Of a DNA stretch of 64,000 nt, positions 32,892 to 39,814 are shown one piece after another; positions within the stretch are counted from its first letter, which is position 1, and each line of letters begins with the position of its first letter. The translations under genes and the position numbers were made by a program. Origin of the DNA: Arthrobacter woluwensis (GTDB lineage Bacteria > Actinomycetota > Actinomycetes > Actinomycetales > Micrococcaceae). The stretch lies in the NCBI RefSeq assembly GCF_030816155.1, contig NZ_JAUSXR010000001.1, forward strand, positions 1,240,001 to 1,304,000, read 5' to 3'. The notes under the pieces are model-generated. The model was not told the origin of the DNA. It did no database searches and worked only from the letters and a program-made list of their open reading frames with translations.

Positions 32892-33245
32892 GTGAGCAAT
32901 GTTGAAGCCCTGGTGGGCGAATGGCTGCCGTTGCCGGATGTGGCGGAAATCCTTGATGTGAAGATCTCCCGGGTCCACGGGCTGATCGACGAGCGCGCCC
33001 TGGTGGCGCTGAAGGTGGGCGAGCGGAAGATCCGCAGCGTTCCCGCCGAGTTCGTGAAGGACGGGGAAGTCCTGGACTCCCTCAAGGGGACCATCGCGGT
33101 CCTGATCGACTCCGGATTCACCGATGAGGAGCTCATCACGTGGCTCTTCACGGAGGACGAGTCCCTCCCGGGCCGCCCGGTGGACGCGCTGCGGGCCGGC
33201 CGCAAGACCGAGATTCGCCGCCGCGCTTCCGCGCTGGCCTGGTAG
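32892..33245 (+). CDS. Rv2175c-like DNA-binding protein
   Basis: A 117-residue protein with an HTH of the excisionase/MerR type (WLPLPDVAEILDVKISRVHGLI) and the family C-terminus ITWLFTEDESL, GRPVDALRAG and RRRASALAW. These match Rv2175c of Mycobacterium tuberculosis, a substrate of PknL. The mycobacterial protein has an N-terminal tail with the phosphorylated Thr9. Here the protein starts about 30 residues later, and the first Thr is far inside the fold, so that site is missing. The gene is close to the kinase on the opposite strand, and a perfect palindromic hairpin follows it. Confidence 0.88.
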   Translation: MSNVEALVGEWLPLPDVAEILDVKISRVHGLIDERALVALKVGERKIRSVPAEFVKDGEVLDSLKGTIAVLIDSGFTDEELITWLFTEDESLPGRPVDALRAGRKTEIRRRASALAW

Positions 33246-33265
33246 CGCACGGAGACAGGAACACA

Positions 33266-33299
33266 GAAGGGCAGGTCACGGATCCGTGACCTGCCCTTC
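33266..33299. terminator. 34-bp perfect palindrome, terminator
   Basis: 17-bp arms without a spacer, centred on GGATCC, 20 bp after the Rv2175c-like gene and ahead of the convergent idsA. In RNA it folds as a long hairpin with a 4-nt loop. Confidence 0.8.
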
Positions 33300-33330
33300 A
33301 TCATTCCGTGTCCTGTTCCTGACTGGCCGC

Positions 33331-33432
33331 CTCAGGAACCGCGCCGTCTCAGGAACTGCGCTGCCTTAGGGACGGCGCTGCCTCAGGAACTGCGCTGCCT
33401 TAGGAACCGCGCCGACTCAGGAACTGCGCTGC
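33331..33432. repeat. Tandem repeat, 3 x 34 bp (6 x 17 bp), overlapping idsA stop
   Basis: Six 17-bp units with consensus CTCAGGAACTGCGCTGC. Units 2, 4 and 6 are identical; units 1, 3 and 5 vary, so the array is best read as three 34-bp copies. The last unit contains the idsA stop codon (33417-33419) and its final codons. The array thus looks like duplication of the gene's own 3' end into the region downstream. Confidence 0.9.
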
Positions 33433-34529
33433 ACTGCCGCCTCGGCCAGGGACCGCAGGGCCTGCCGTGGCAGGTCGGGAATGCGCAGTTCGTCCAGTGC
33501 GGTGAAGCTCGCAGTGCTGAGCGAGGCGATCTCCGTCTCGACGGCGGCCAGAGCGCCGCACGCCGTCATGTCCGCGCGGACCCGCGCGACGTCGTCGTCG
33601 GTCAGATCGGAGTGGCCGAGGGCCGACTCCAGGAACCCGACCTGATCCGGCGTGCCCAGTTCGCGCATGAAGGCGACCAGCAGGGTGCGCTTGCCCTCCC
33701 GCAGATCGTCGCCGGCGGGCTTGCCCGTGGTGAGCGGATCGCCGAAGACGCCCAGCTCGTCATCCCGGAGCTGGAACGCCTCGCCCAGGGGGAGTGAGAA
33801 ACGGGAGAACCCGTCGAGGAGCTCCTGAGGGGCCCCTGCGATCGCGCCGCCGAGCGCCAGGGGATGCTCGGTCGAGTACTTGGCGGACTTGTAGCGGATG
33901 ACAGTGCGGGCCCGCTCGACGGCCCCGTCGACCGTGCGGAGCGGCCCGGCCACCTCTTCGAGGATGTCGAGGTACTGACCGGCCATCACCTCGGCCCTCA
34001 TGCGGTTGAAGATCCCGCGTGCCACGGTGCCGGCACGCGTGGCCGGCCCGATCTCCGAGAAGGCCTCTTCGCTGAAGGACAGGCAGAGGTCCCCGGTGAG
34101 GATGCCCGCGGCGTGGCCGAATCGCTCCGGGTCCAGCCTCCAGCCGGACTCCAGGTGCAGATCCGCGAAGGACTGATGCACGCTCGGCCGGCCGCGGCGG
34201 GTGGCCGAGCGGTCGATGATGTCGTCGTGGATCAGCGCGGCCGCCTGGAAGAGCTCGAGCGCGACGCCGGCCTGCACCGCCTCCTCGGCCTGCGCCTCGC
34301 CGCCCGCGGCCCGGAACCCCCAGTACGCCAGGAGGGCGCGCATCCTCTTGCCGCCGCTCACCAGGGTGCGGATGGATTCGAGCAAGGGGGCGACGTCCGC
34401 AGAGATCTCCGAGACCAGATGGCGCTGGCGGTCGAGGAAGTCGTCGAGCCGCTCGTTCACCGCGGCGACGAAGAGGCCCTGTTCGGTGCTCACCGCGGCG
34501 CTCAGGCCGGGCTGGGATGCAGTGGTCAT
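33417..34529 (-). CDS. idsA: Polyprenyl (geranylgeranyl-type) diphosphate synthase
   Basis: A 370-residue all-helical prenyltransferase that condenses isopentenyl diphosphate with allylic diphosphates. The first Asp-rich motif is LIHDDIIDRSATRRG near residue 98 and the second is FQLRDDELGVFGD near residue 255; GGKRMR near residue 60 and the Lys before GDDLREGKRT are also present. The product is likely C15-C20 (for carotenoids, menaquinone or lipid-carrier precursors), but chain length cannot be set from sequence alone. The position beside the Rv2175c/PknL genes matches idsA2 (Rv2173). Its start overlaps the stop of the upstream lipoprotein gene by 4 bp, so they are coupled. The C-terminal end lies in a tandem repeat. 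Confidence 0.92.
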   Translation of the reverse strand: MTTASQPGLSAAVSTEQGLFVAAVNERLDDFLDRQRHLVSEISADVAPLLESIRTLVSGGKRMRALLAYWGFRAAGGEAQAEEAVQAGVALELFQAAALIHDDIIDRSATRRGRPSVHQSFADLHLESGWRLDPERFGHAAGILTGDLCLSFSEEAFSEIGPATRAGTVARGIFNRMRAEVMAGQYLDILEEVAGPLRTVDGAVERARTVIRYKSAKYSTEHPLALGGAIAGAPQELLDGFSRFSLPLGEAFQLRDDELGVFGDPLTTGKPAGDDLREGKRTLLVAFMRELGTPDQVGFLESALGHSDLTDDDVARVRADMTACGALAAVETEIASLSTASFTALDELRIPDLPRQALRSLAEAAVQRSS

Positions 34530-35023
34530 TTCGCGCTGGCCGTCCTCACCGTGGCGCCGATGGTCACGGTGCTCCCACCCGGCGCGGGCGCGGCGTTCAG
34601 GCTGACGGTCTCGTCTCCGTTGTTCCGGATGAAGGTCTTGTTCAGCACGCCGTCCACCGTGGTGGACGCGGTCGCCGTGAAGCCGAGCTTCTTGAAGTGT
34701 GCGGTGTAGAAGGTGTCCGCGGCGGCGGGGGCGGACGGCGCCGTGCCGGTGAACGCGACGTCGGTCACCTGGCCGCGCGGGCTCACGGTGCCGGTCACCT
34801 GTGTGAGCTTCGGCATCGACGGAATGAGCGCCGACGGGAAGTTCGCGGGGAGCGCGGGTGCGGTGGAAGCGGCCTGCGCGGCGGCGCTCGTGGAGGCCGA
34901 CGGCGTCGCGGTCGCCGTCGACGCGGGAGTGGCGGCCTCAGGGGTGCAGGCCGTGAGGCTCATCCCCACGCACAGAGCCACGGCGAGACCGGCGCGTCGC
35001 CACGCCGTCGGGTGCTTGGTCAA
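34526..35023 (-). CDS. Putative lipoprotein
   Basis: A 165-residue exported protein with a lipoprotein signal: Arg-rich start, hydrophobic core LAVALCVGMSL and lipobox LTAC with Cys at residue 26. About 35 residues rich in Ala, Thr, Ser and Pro follow, then a small folded part (PKLTQVTGTVSPRGQV to the end). I recognise no family. Its stop overlaps the idsA start (ATGA), so the two are co-translated. It may belong to the cell surface, with no closer function visible. Confidence 0.8.
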   Translation of the reverse strand: MTKHPTAWRRAGLAVALCVGMSLTACTPEAATPASTATATPSASTSAAAQAASTAPALPANFPSALIPSMPKLTQVTGTVSPRGQVTDVAFTGTAPSAPAAADTFYTAHFKKLGFTATASTTVDGVLNKTFIRNNGDETVSLNAAPAPGGSTVTIGATVRTASAK

Positions 35024-35173
35024 TCGGAACTCCTCCGGTGGATCGAGCCTGCGCAGCCGCAGGGCCCGGCCGGGCCACGTGCCGGCGGGGGCACTCCTAT
35101 TTTAGAGGGCCTGACGTGGAGGTCCATGCCGGACTCCGGTGGAGGCGTTCTTCTGTCGGAGGAGCTGGCTAGC

Positions 35174-36415
35174 ATGGTGGGTATGGAGGCGCGGGAACTG
35201 GAGAGGTGGAGGAAGTGCAGCATCCTCCACGTGGACATGGACGCCTTCTTCGTCGCCGTGGAGCAGCGCGAGAATCCCGCGCTGCTCGGACGCCCCGTGA
35301 TCGTCGGATTCCCGGCGGACCGCTCCGTCGTCCTGTCCGCCTCGTATGAGGCGCGGGCCTTCGGAGTGCGCTCAGCGATGCCGATGTCTCAGGCCTATGC
35401 CCGTTGCCCCCAGGCGGTGATCGTCCCACCCCGCCACGAGCTGTACTACGAGGTGTCGGCTCAGCTCATGGAGCTCTTCCGCTCCTATACGGACGCGGTG
35501 GAGCAGCTCAGCGTGGACGAGGCTTTCCTGGACGTGTCCGGCGCGCTCCGCCGCGTCGGGTCGCCGGTGGAGATCGCACAGGACATCCGGCGCCGCGTCC
35601 GCGCCGAGCTCGGGGTCTCCGCATCCGTGGGGATCGCCGGCACCAAGTTCCTGGCCAAGATCGCCTCCACCCGGTCCAAGCCGGACGGCCTGCTGGTGAT
35701 CGAGCCGGAGCAGCAGCTCGAGTACCTGCACTCATTGCCGGTCAAGGCGCTCTGGGGAGTGGGCGGCAAGTCCGAGCAGCAGCTCGCCCGGCTGGGGCTG
35801 AGCACCGTGGCGGACGTCGCCGCGACCCCGCTCCCCGTGCTGCGCAAGGCCTTCGGTGCCATGGGGGAGCACATTCACGCGCTGGCCTGGGGGAGGGACC
35901 CGCGTCCGGTGACCCCCGAGCGGGTGGATAAGAGCATGAGCGCGGAGACCACGTTCGCCGAGGACACTCGGGACGCCGCTGCCCTTCACCGGGCCCTGCT
36001 CTCCCTGTCCCACCGCGTGGCCAGGAGGCTCCGTTCCGGCGAACTGTCGGCGGGCGGGGTGGCGCTCAAGCTGCGGTACGCCGACTTCAGCACCATCACC
36101 CGGAGCCGTCGACTCGACTATGCCACCGACTCAGGCGCCAAGCTGTACGAGCTCTCCCGCATGCTGCTGGACGCCGTCGGCCCCTTGCCGCAGGCGATCC
36201 GCCTGATCGGGGTGCGGGCGGATCATCTGGAGGCCGGGTCGGGTGCGGTCCAGCTGAGTTTCGACCGCCAGGACGACAACTGGCGCAAGGTGGAGAAGAG
36301 CCTCGATGAAGTGCGGGACAAGTTCGGAACCTCCGGGCTCACTCCTGCCCGGCTCCTCGGATCCGCGACCCGGAACCGGCCCGGGACGGAAAGTCCTCCT
36401 GAAAAGGCGGGATGA
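35174..36415 (+). CDS. dinB: DNA polymerase IV (Y family)
   Basis: A 413-residue translesion polymerase. Palm motifs are complete: HVDMDAFFVAVEQRENP near the N-terminus, YEARAFGVRSAMPM, and SVDEAFLDVSG with the catalytic Asp-Glu pair. The thumb (GVGGKSEQQLARLG helix-hairpin-helix) and little-finger domain follow. DinB copies damaged templates at the replication fork with low fidelity. The start is not certain: ATG 35174 has GGAGGAG 10 bp upstream, while ATG 35183 would follow the TAGCAT box at 35170-35175 by 7 nt and give a leaderless mRNA. It is divergent from the lipoprotein gene. Confidence 0.93.
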   Translation: MVGMEARELERWRKCSILHVDMDAFFVAVEQRENPALLGRPVIVGFPADRSVVLSASYEARAFGVRSAMPMSQAYARCPQAVIVPPRHELYYEVSAQLMELFRSYTDAVEQLSVDEAFLDVSGALRRVGSPVEIAQDIRRRVRAELGVSASVGIAGTKFLAKIASTRSKPDGLLVIEPEQQLEYLHSLPVKALWGVGGKSEQQLARLGLSTVADVAATPLPVLRKAFGAMGEHIHALAWGRDPRPVTPERVDKSMSAETTFAEDTRDAAALHRALLSLSHRVARRLRSGELSAGGVALKLRYADFSTITRSRRLDYATDSGAKLYELSRMLLDAVGPLPQAIRLIGVRADHLEAGSGAVQLSFDRQDDNWRKVEKSLDEVRDKFGTSGLTPARLLGSATRNRPGTESPPEKAG

Positions 36416-36550
36416 GTCGAACTCCACTTTCAACCGGACGATCTGAGGCATAAAATTGGAGTACGGGGAACTTCCCCGCTGAGGAGTCCGTTGCACTAGT
36501 CAGTGGCACCACGATCAAGCCGACTGGCGCCCGGAGATGAGGAGGTCGTC

Positions 36551-36928
36551 ATGCCGCTCTCGGAGCATGAACAGAGGCTGCTCGAGCAGCTGGAGCGCCA
36601 GCTGCATGAGGACGATCCCAAGTTCGCCAGTCAGATGGAACAGGGCGCCGCTCATCGCTGGTCCACCAAGCGCCTGGTGATCGGCGCGTTCGCCGTCGTC
36701 GCGGGCATCCTGGTCCTGCTGCTCGGCGTCACGCTGCAGAACATCGTGGTGGGTGTCCTCGGATTCCTGGTCATGGGCGGAGGCGTCTACTTCGCCACCA
36801 GCAAAGGCAAGGACCTCGCCCCGGCCTCCGGTCACCGTGACACGGGGGCCCGCGCCTCCCGCCAGAGGTCCGGTTTCATGGAGGACCTGGAGCAGCGCTG
36901 GGAGCAGCGCCGCCGCGAAGAACCCTGA
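36551..36928 (+). CDS. DUF3040 membrane protein
   Basis: A 125-residue actinobacterial protein of the DUF3040 family. It has the typical start MPLSEHEQRLLEQLERQL, the DPKFASQM stretch, two adjoining membrane helices (near residues 42-60 and 64-82) and a basic, charged tail. The function is unknown. Such genes often sit just upstream of mraZ in actinobacteria, as here. GGAGG precedes the ATG. Two hairpins follow, so it is not part of the mraZ operon. Confidence 0.88.
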   Translation: MPLSEHEQRLLEQLERQLHEDDPKFASQMEQGAAHRWSTKRLVIGAFAVVAGILVLLLGVTLQNIVVGVLGFLVMGGGVYFATSKGKDLAPASGHRDTGARASRQRSGFMEDLEQRWEQRRREEP

Positions 36929-36934
36929 TCCTTT

Positions 36935-36961
36935 CGGCCTGACGGCCCGTCCGTCAGGCCG
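36935..36961 (+). terminator. Hairpin terminator after DUF3040 gene
   Basis: Perfect 11-bp stem (36935-36945 with 36951-36961), 5-nt loop, 6 bp after the stop codon. Confidence 0.75.
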
Positions 36962-37018
36962 CAGCCCTGCCGCTCCGGTGCCCTGATGGCGCCCGACGAC
37001 GGCGGGAGACCTGCCTCG

Positions 37019-37040
37019 AGAGCCCGCTTCGGCGGGCTCT
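37019..37040 (+). terminator. Second terminator, UUCG-loop hairpin
   Basis: 9-bp stem AGAGCCCGC/GCGGGCTCT with a TTCG tetraloop, followed by TCGTCGTTT. It is the most classical intrinsic terminator in the window. Confidence 0.75.
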
Positions 37041-37154
37041 TCGTCGTTTCCGGGGGACTTGTTTTCCGGCGTCCTGGCCCTCACAGCCTGCTTGCCGCGC
37101 GCACATCCTCCGAGGGCGGGCCCGGCTCTCCCCGGAGCCCTCCACACCCATCCC

Positions 37155-37255
37155 CATTTCGCTCAACGCTCTCCTCCTCTTCCCTCCCCGGAGCGTGGTC
37201 AGGAGTCCACCACTTCGCTCCACGCTTCCCTCCCTTTCCCTCCCCGGAGGGTGTT
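37155..37255 (+). repeat. Imperfect 45-bp direct repeat with pyrimidine tracts
   Basis: Copies at 37155-37199 and 37211-37255, 56 bp apart. Each contains a 21-nt pure pyrimidine run (37169-37189 and 37225-37245) followed by GGAG. The role is unknown. Confidence 0.7.
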
Positions 37256-37415
37256 CCAGGCCGTTTTCCGGCCTTTCCCTGGCGCTCCCGTCCGCCCGCG
37301 GCGCTCCCGGGCGCTGACGGCGCTGATTTTCCCTCCACTTCCCACCACGCCCCTGGATCCCAGTGCTGGCAAGGATTTTCGCAAAACAACACGCTGGAGA
37401 AAACGTGTTTCGACC

Positions 37416-37443
37416 TTGACCGTGGTGCGAAGTGGAGTACAGT
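37416..37443 (+). promoter_or_regulatory. mraZ (dcw) promoter
   Basis: TTGACC (37416-37421), a 16-bp spacer and TACAGT (37438-37443), about 70 bp before the mraZ start. Two of the TGGNG boxes lie in the spacer and one overlaps the end of the -10. Confidence 0.75.
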
Positions 37444-37477
37444 GGAGGCAGTAAGAGGGTAGTGGCGGCACTTGGGG
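37423..37477 (+). promoter_or_regulatory. Phased TGGNG boxes, candidate MraZ operator
   Basis: TGGTG 37423, TGGAG 37433, TGGAG 37443, AAGAG 37453 (degenerate), TGGCG 37463 and TGGGG 37473: six positions at exactly 10-bp spacing, five of them matching. Escherichia coli MraZ binds TGGGN repeats separated by 5 nt, which is the same 10-bp period. Confidence 0.8.
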
Positions 37478-37512
37478 TAGTACGGCAGCTTTCGACGGAT
37501 CGGCGGTGAGCA

Positions 37513-37944
37513 GTGTTCCTTGGCACTCACTCGCCGCGTCTCGACGAAAAAGGCCGCATCATCCTGCCGGCGAAGTTCCGCGAGGAACTGGCCAACGGAC
37601 TGGTCCTGACAAGGGGCCAGGAGCGCTGCATCTACGTCTTCAGCCAGAAGGAATTCGAACGTATTCACGAGCAGATGCGGCAGGCTCCACTGTCCAGCCG
37701 CCAAGCCCGCGATTACATGCGTGTCTTTCTGTCTGGAGCCTCTGATGAGGTACCCGACAAGCAGGGGCGCGTGACGATTCCGCCGGCGCTCCGGGAGTAC
37801 GCGGGTCTGGGACGGGAGCTGGCCGTGATCGGCGCAGGCACCCGGGCCGAGATCTGGGACGCCCAGGCTTGGAACCAGTACCTCGAGGAGCAGGAGAACT
37901 CCTTCTCCGACACGGACGAAGACGCGATCCCCGGGATCTTCTGA
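37513..37944 (+). CDS. mraZ: Transcriptional regulator MraZ
   Basis: A 143-residue protein with two SpoVT/AbrB-like halves: the first around [20 protein letters not shown] near residue 11 and the second around [19 protein letters not shown] near residue 78. MraZ forms a ring-shaped oligomer that represses its own promoter and the dcw cluster. The GTG start follows only a weak ribosome site. It leads the division and cell-wall operon and is followed by a 176-bp spacer rich in inverted repeats. The TGGNG array upstream is its expected binding site. Confidence 0.97.
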   Translation: MFLGTHSPRLDEKGRIILPAKFREELANGLVLTRGQERCIYVFSQKEFERIHEQMRQAPLSSRQARDYMRVFLSGASDEVPDKQGRVTIPPALREYAGLGRELAVIGAGTRAEIWDAQAWNQYLEEQENSFSDTDEDAIPGIF

Positions 37945-37967
37945 GGAAGAACCCAGGCCGTTTCCTG

Positions 37968-38059
37968 GACGTGATCTCCAGCCGCCCAAGGCTGGTCATC
38001 CTGGCTCACCTTCCCCGGAGCCAGGCGGACCGACCCGCGGCGCGGATGGGGATCACGTC
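37968..38059 (+). ncRNA. Candidate structured RNA between mraZ and rsmH
   Basis: An outer 9-bp stem (37968-37976 with 38051-38059) encloses a 6-bp hairpin (37978-37983 with 37990-37995) and an 8-bp hairpin (38000-38007 with 38018-38025). All three stems are perfect and compatible, giving a three-way junction 61 bp before the rsmH ATG. It could be a cis-regulatory element. An actinobacterial mraW RNA motif has been described and should be compared. Confidence 0.4.
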
Positions 38060-38120
38060 ACAGGAAGCGCAGCGCACGGCAGGCAGGAACGTAGGCGACA
38101 CCACCAGGGCAGGAGACCAC

Positions 38121-39120
38121 ATGGCGGAGATGAGCGGGTCAAGGCCCACCTCCGAACGTCACATCCCTGTCCTCAAAGAGCGTTGCCTGATGCTGCTGGC
38201 CCCTGGCTTCGATGCAGCACGTGGACGCGGGGAGCGTCCCGTGGTCATCGACGCCACCCTCGGCATGGGCGGCCACTCGGAAGCCCTGCTGCAGCGCCAC
38301 GAAGACCTCCACCTGATCGGCATCGACCGTGACGAGGAGGCTCTGGCCCTGGCCGGCGAGCGGCTCAGTCCCTTCGCGGGACGCACGAGCCTGGTGCACG
38401 CCGTGTATGACGAGATCCCCGACGTCCTCGACGAGCTCGGGATCCCTGCGGTCCACGGCGTCCTCATGGACCTCGGCGTCTCCTCCCCTCCAGCTCGACG
38501 AGCGGGAGCGCGGCTTCGCCTACTCCTACGACGCTCCACTGGACATGCGGATGGACACCAGCCGTGGTCAGACCGCGGCCGATGTGGTCAACGAGTACGA
38601 GGAGCAGGACCTCATCCGCCTGATCCGCACCTGGGGCGAGGAGAAATTCGCCGGCAGGATCGCCCGCAGCATCGTCACCCGCCGGGCCGAAACCCCGTTC
38701 ACCACCACCGGTGAACTGGTCGAGGCCATCCGGGCCGTGGTGCCGGCAGCCGCCGCGCGGAACAGCGGTCACCCCGCCAAACGGACTTTCCAGGCGCTGC
38801 GCATCGAGGTGAATGAGGAACTGGACGTCCTTGAGCGCGCCGTCCCGGCCGCTGTGGACGCCATCGCCCTCGGAGGCCGCGTGGTCGTGATGTCCTACCA
38901 CTCGCTGGAGGACAAGATCGTCAAGCGGACCTTCCAATCCCGCTCCACCTCATCGGCTCCGCACGGGTTCCCGGTGGAACTCGAGCAGCACAAGCCGGAA
39001 CTCAAGACCATCACCAAGGGCACCGAACAGCCCACCGAAGCAGAGATCGCGGAAAACCCCCGTGCGGCCTCGGCCCGCCTTCGTGCGGCCGAACGCATCA
39101 AGGACAGGAGGACGGCATGA
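38121..39120 (+). CDS. rsmH: 16S rRNA (cytosine(1402)-N(4))-methyltransferase RsmH (frameshifted)
   Basis: About 332 residues once one base is removed. The first frame has [13 protein letters not shown], the SAM site [16 protein letters not shown], and [10 protein letters not shown] up to [11 protein letters not shown]. The frame then breaks at the run of four C at 38485-38488; with three C it would continue [20 protein letters not shown] and run on through [14 protein letters not shown] to the normal C-terminus. Every motif is present, so a sequence error or fresh mutation is likely. RsmH methylates C1402 in the ribosomal P site. CAGGAGA precedes the ATG, and the stop overlaps ftsL by ATGA. 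Confidence 0.9.
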
Positions 39121-39764
39121 GCAGCGTCACCACCCGCCCGGCCATCCGGACCGTCGGCAACACGGCCCGGAAGCTCGCCACCCCGGCACCGCAGCCGGCG
39201 CCGCGCAAGCGCACGCCGCTCGTCGTCGTGCCCTCCGCACCGCGCCGCAAGTCCGTGGTGTTCGTGGCGTCCTGCTTCGCGGTGCTCGCGGCAGCCCTCG
39301 TGGGCGTCCTGCTGCTCAACATCCAGCTCTCCCAGGGCCAGTACGACATGGTGGCTCTCAAAGCGAAGCAGTCGGCCCTGACGAAGAAGAACCAGGAGCT
39401 CTCTCAGGAGGTCCAGAACTTCAATGCGCCGCAGAACCTCGCCGCGAAGGCCACCGCGATGGGCATGGTCCCGTCCGCAGGCCAGGGGCAGATCGACCTG
39501 GACCGCTCCACCGTGAGCGGCAAGGCCGTCGCGGCGGCCAAGGATGAGAAGAACAAGTCGGCCATCATCGCCGCCCCTGCCATCGCCGGTCAGCTGAGCG
39601 TCGTCCCGTCCTCCACGGAGGATCAGGCCACCACGGACAACGCCCAGAAGAAGCCCGCCGAGAGCAAGACCACGGCGCAGGCTCCGGCGGTTCCTCAGGT
39701 TCCTAAGGTTCAATTGAACGGGGGAACGGTCCCGGCGCCTGCGCAGCGGACCCCTGGCAACTGA
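39117..39764 (+). CDS. ftsL: Cell division protein FtsL-like
   Basis: A 215-residue bitopic membrane protein. A basic cytoplasmic tail of 45 residues is followed by one membrane helix ([21 protein letters not shown], near residues 47-67, in part) and a coiled-coil stretch ([21 protein letters not shown]). The latter would pair with FtsB/DivIC-like partners to activate the septal FtsW-FtsI synthase. The last 110 residues are Lys/Ala/Pro/Gln-rich and extend far beyond the classical protein of about 120 residues. The identification rests on position between rsmH and ftsI plus topology, since the family is poorly conserved. It overlaps rsmH by 4 bp. Confidence 0.8.
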   Translation: MSSVTTRPAIRTVGNTARKLATPAPQPAPRKRTPLVVVPSAPRRKSVVFVASCFAVLAAALVGVLLLNIQLSQGQYDMVALKAKQSALTKKNQELSQEVQNFNAPQNLAAKATAMGMVPSAGQGQIDLDRSTVSGKAVAAAKDEKNKSAIIAAPAIAGQLSVVPSSTEDQATTDNAQKKPAESKTTAQAPAVPQVPKVQLNGGTVPAPAQRTPGN

Positions 39765-39814
39765 TCGACAGAGGACAAGACCTACCTCACCGGTAGGCAG
39801 TGAGAGGGCGAGTC

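Larger units (their letters stand above)
36929..37512 (+). other. 584-bp region upstream of mraZ
   Basis: No supported gene. In order it holds two terminators (36935-36961 and 37019-37040), a C/T-rich segment with a 45-bp imperfect direct repeat (37155-37199 and 37211-37255), an AT-richer stretch near 37370-37410, the mraZ promoter (37416-37443) and the phased TGGNG array (37423-37477). Open frames here have no ribosome sites and no known similarity. Confidence 0.7.

Noticed and set aside
33331..33432. CRISPR-like repeat array
   Set aside because: The units are contiguous with no spacers, and no cas genes are present; it is a simple tandem repeat.
35170..35175. Leaderless promoter for dinB
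   Set aside because: TAGCAT lies 7 nt before ATG 35183, but a good GGAGGAG also serves ATG 35174, so I did not count it with the leaderless set.
37041..37460. Small open frames upstream of mraZ
   Set aside because: They overlap on both strands, have no ribosome sites and track the C/T-rich repeat.
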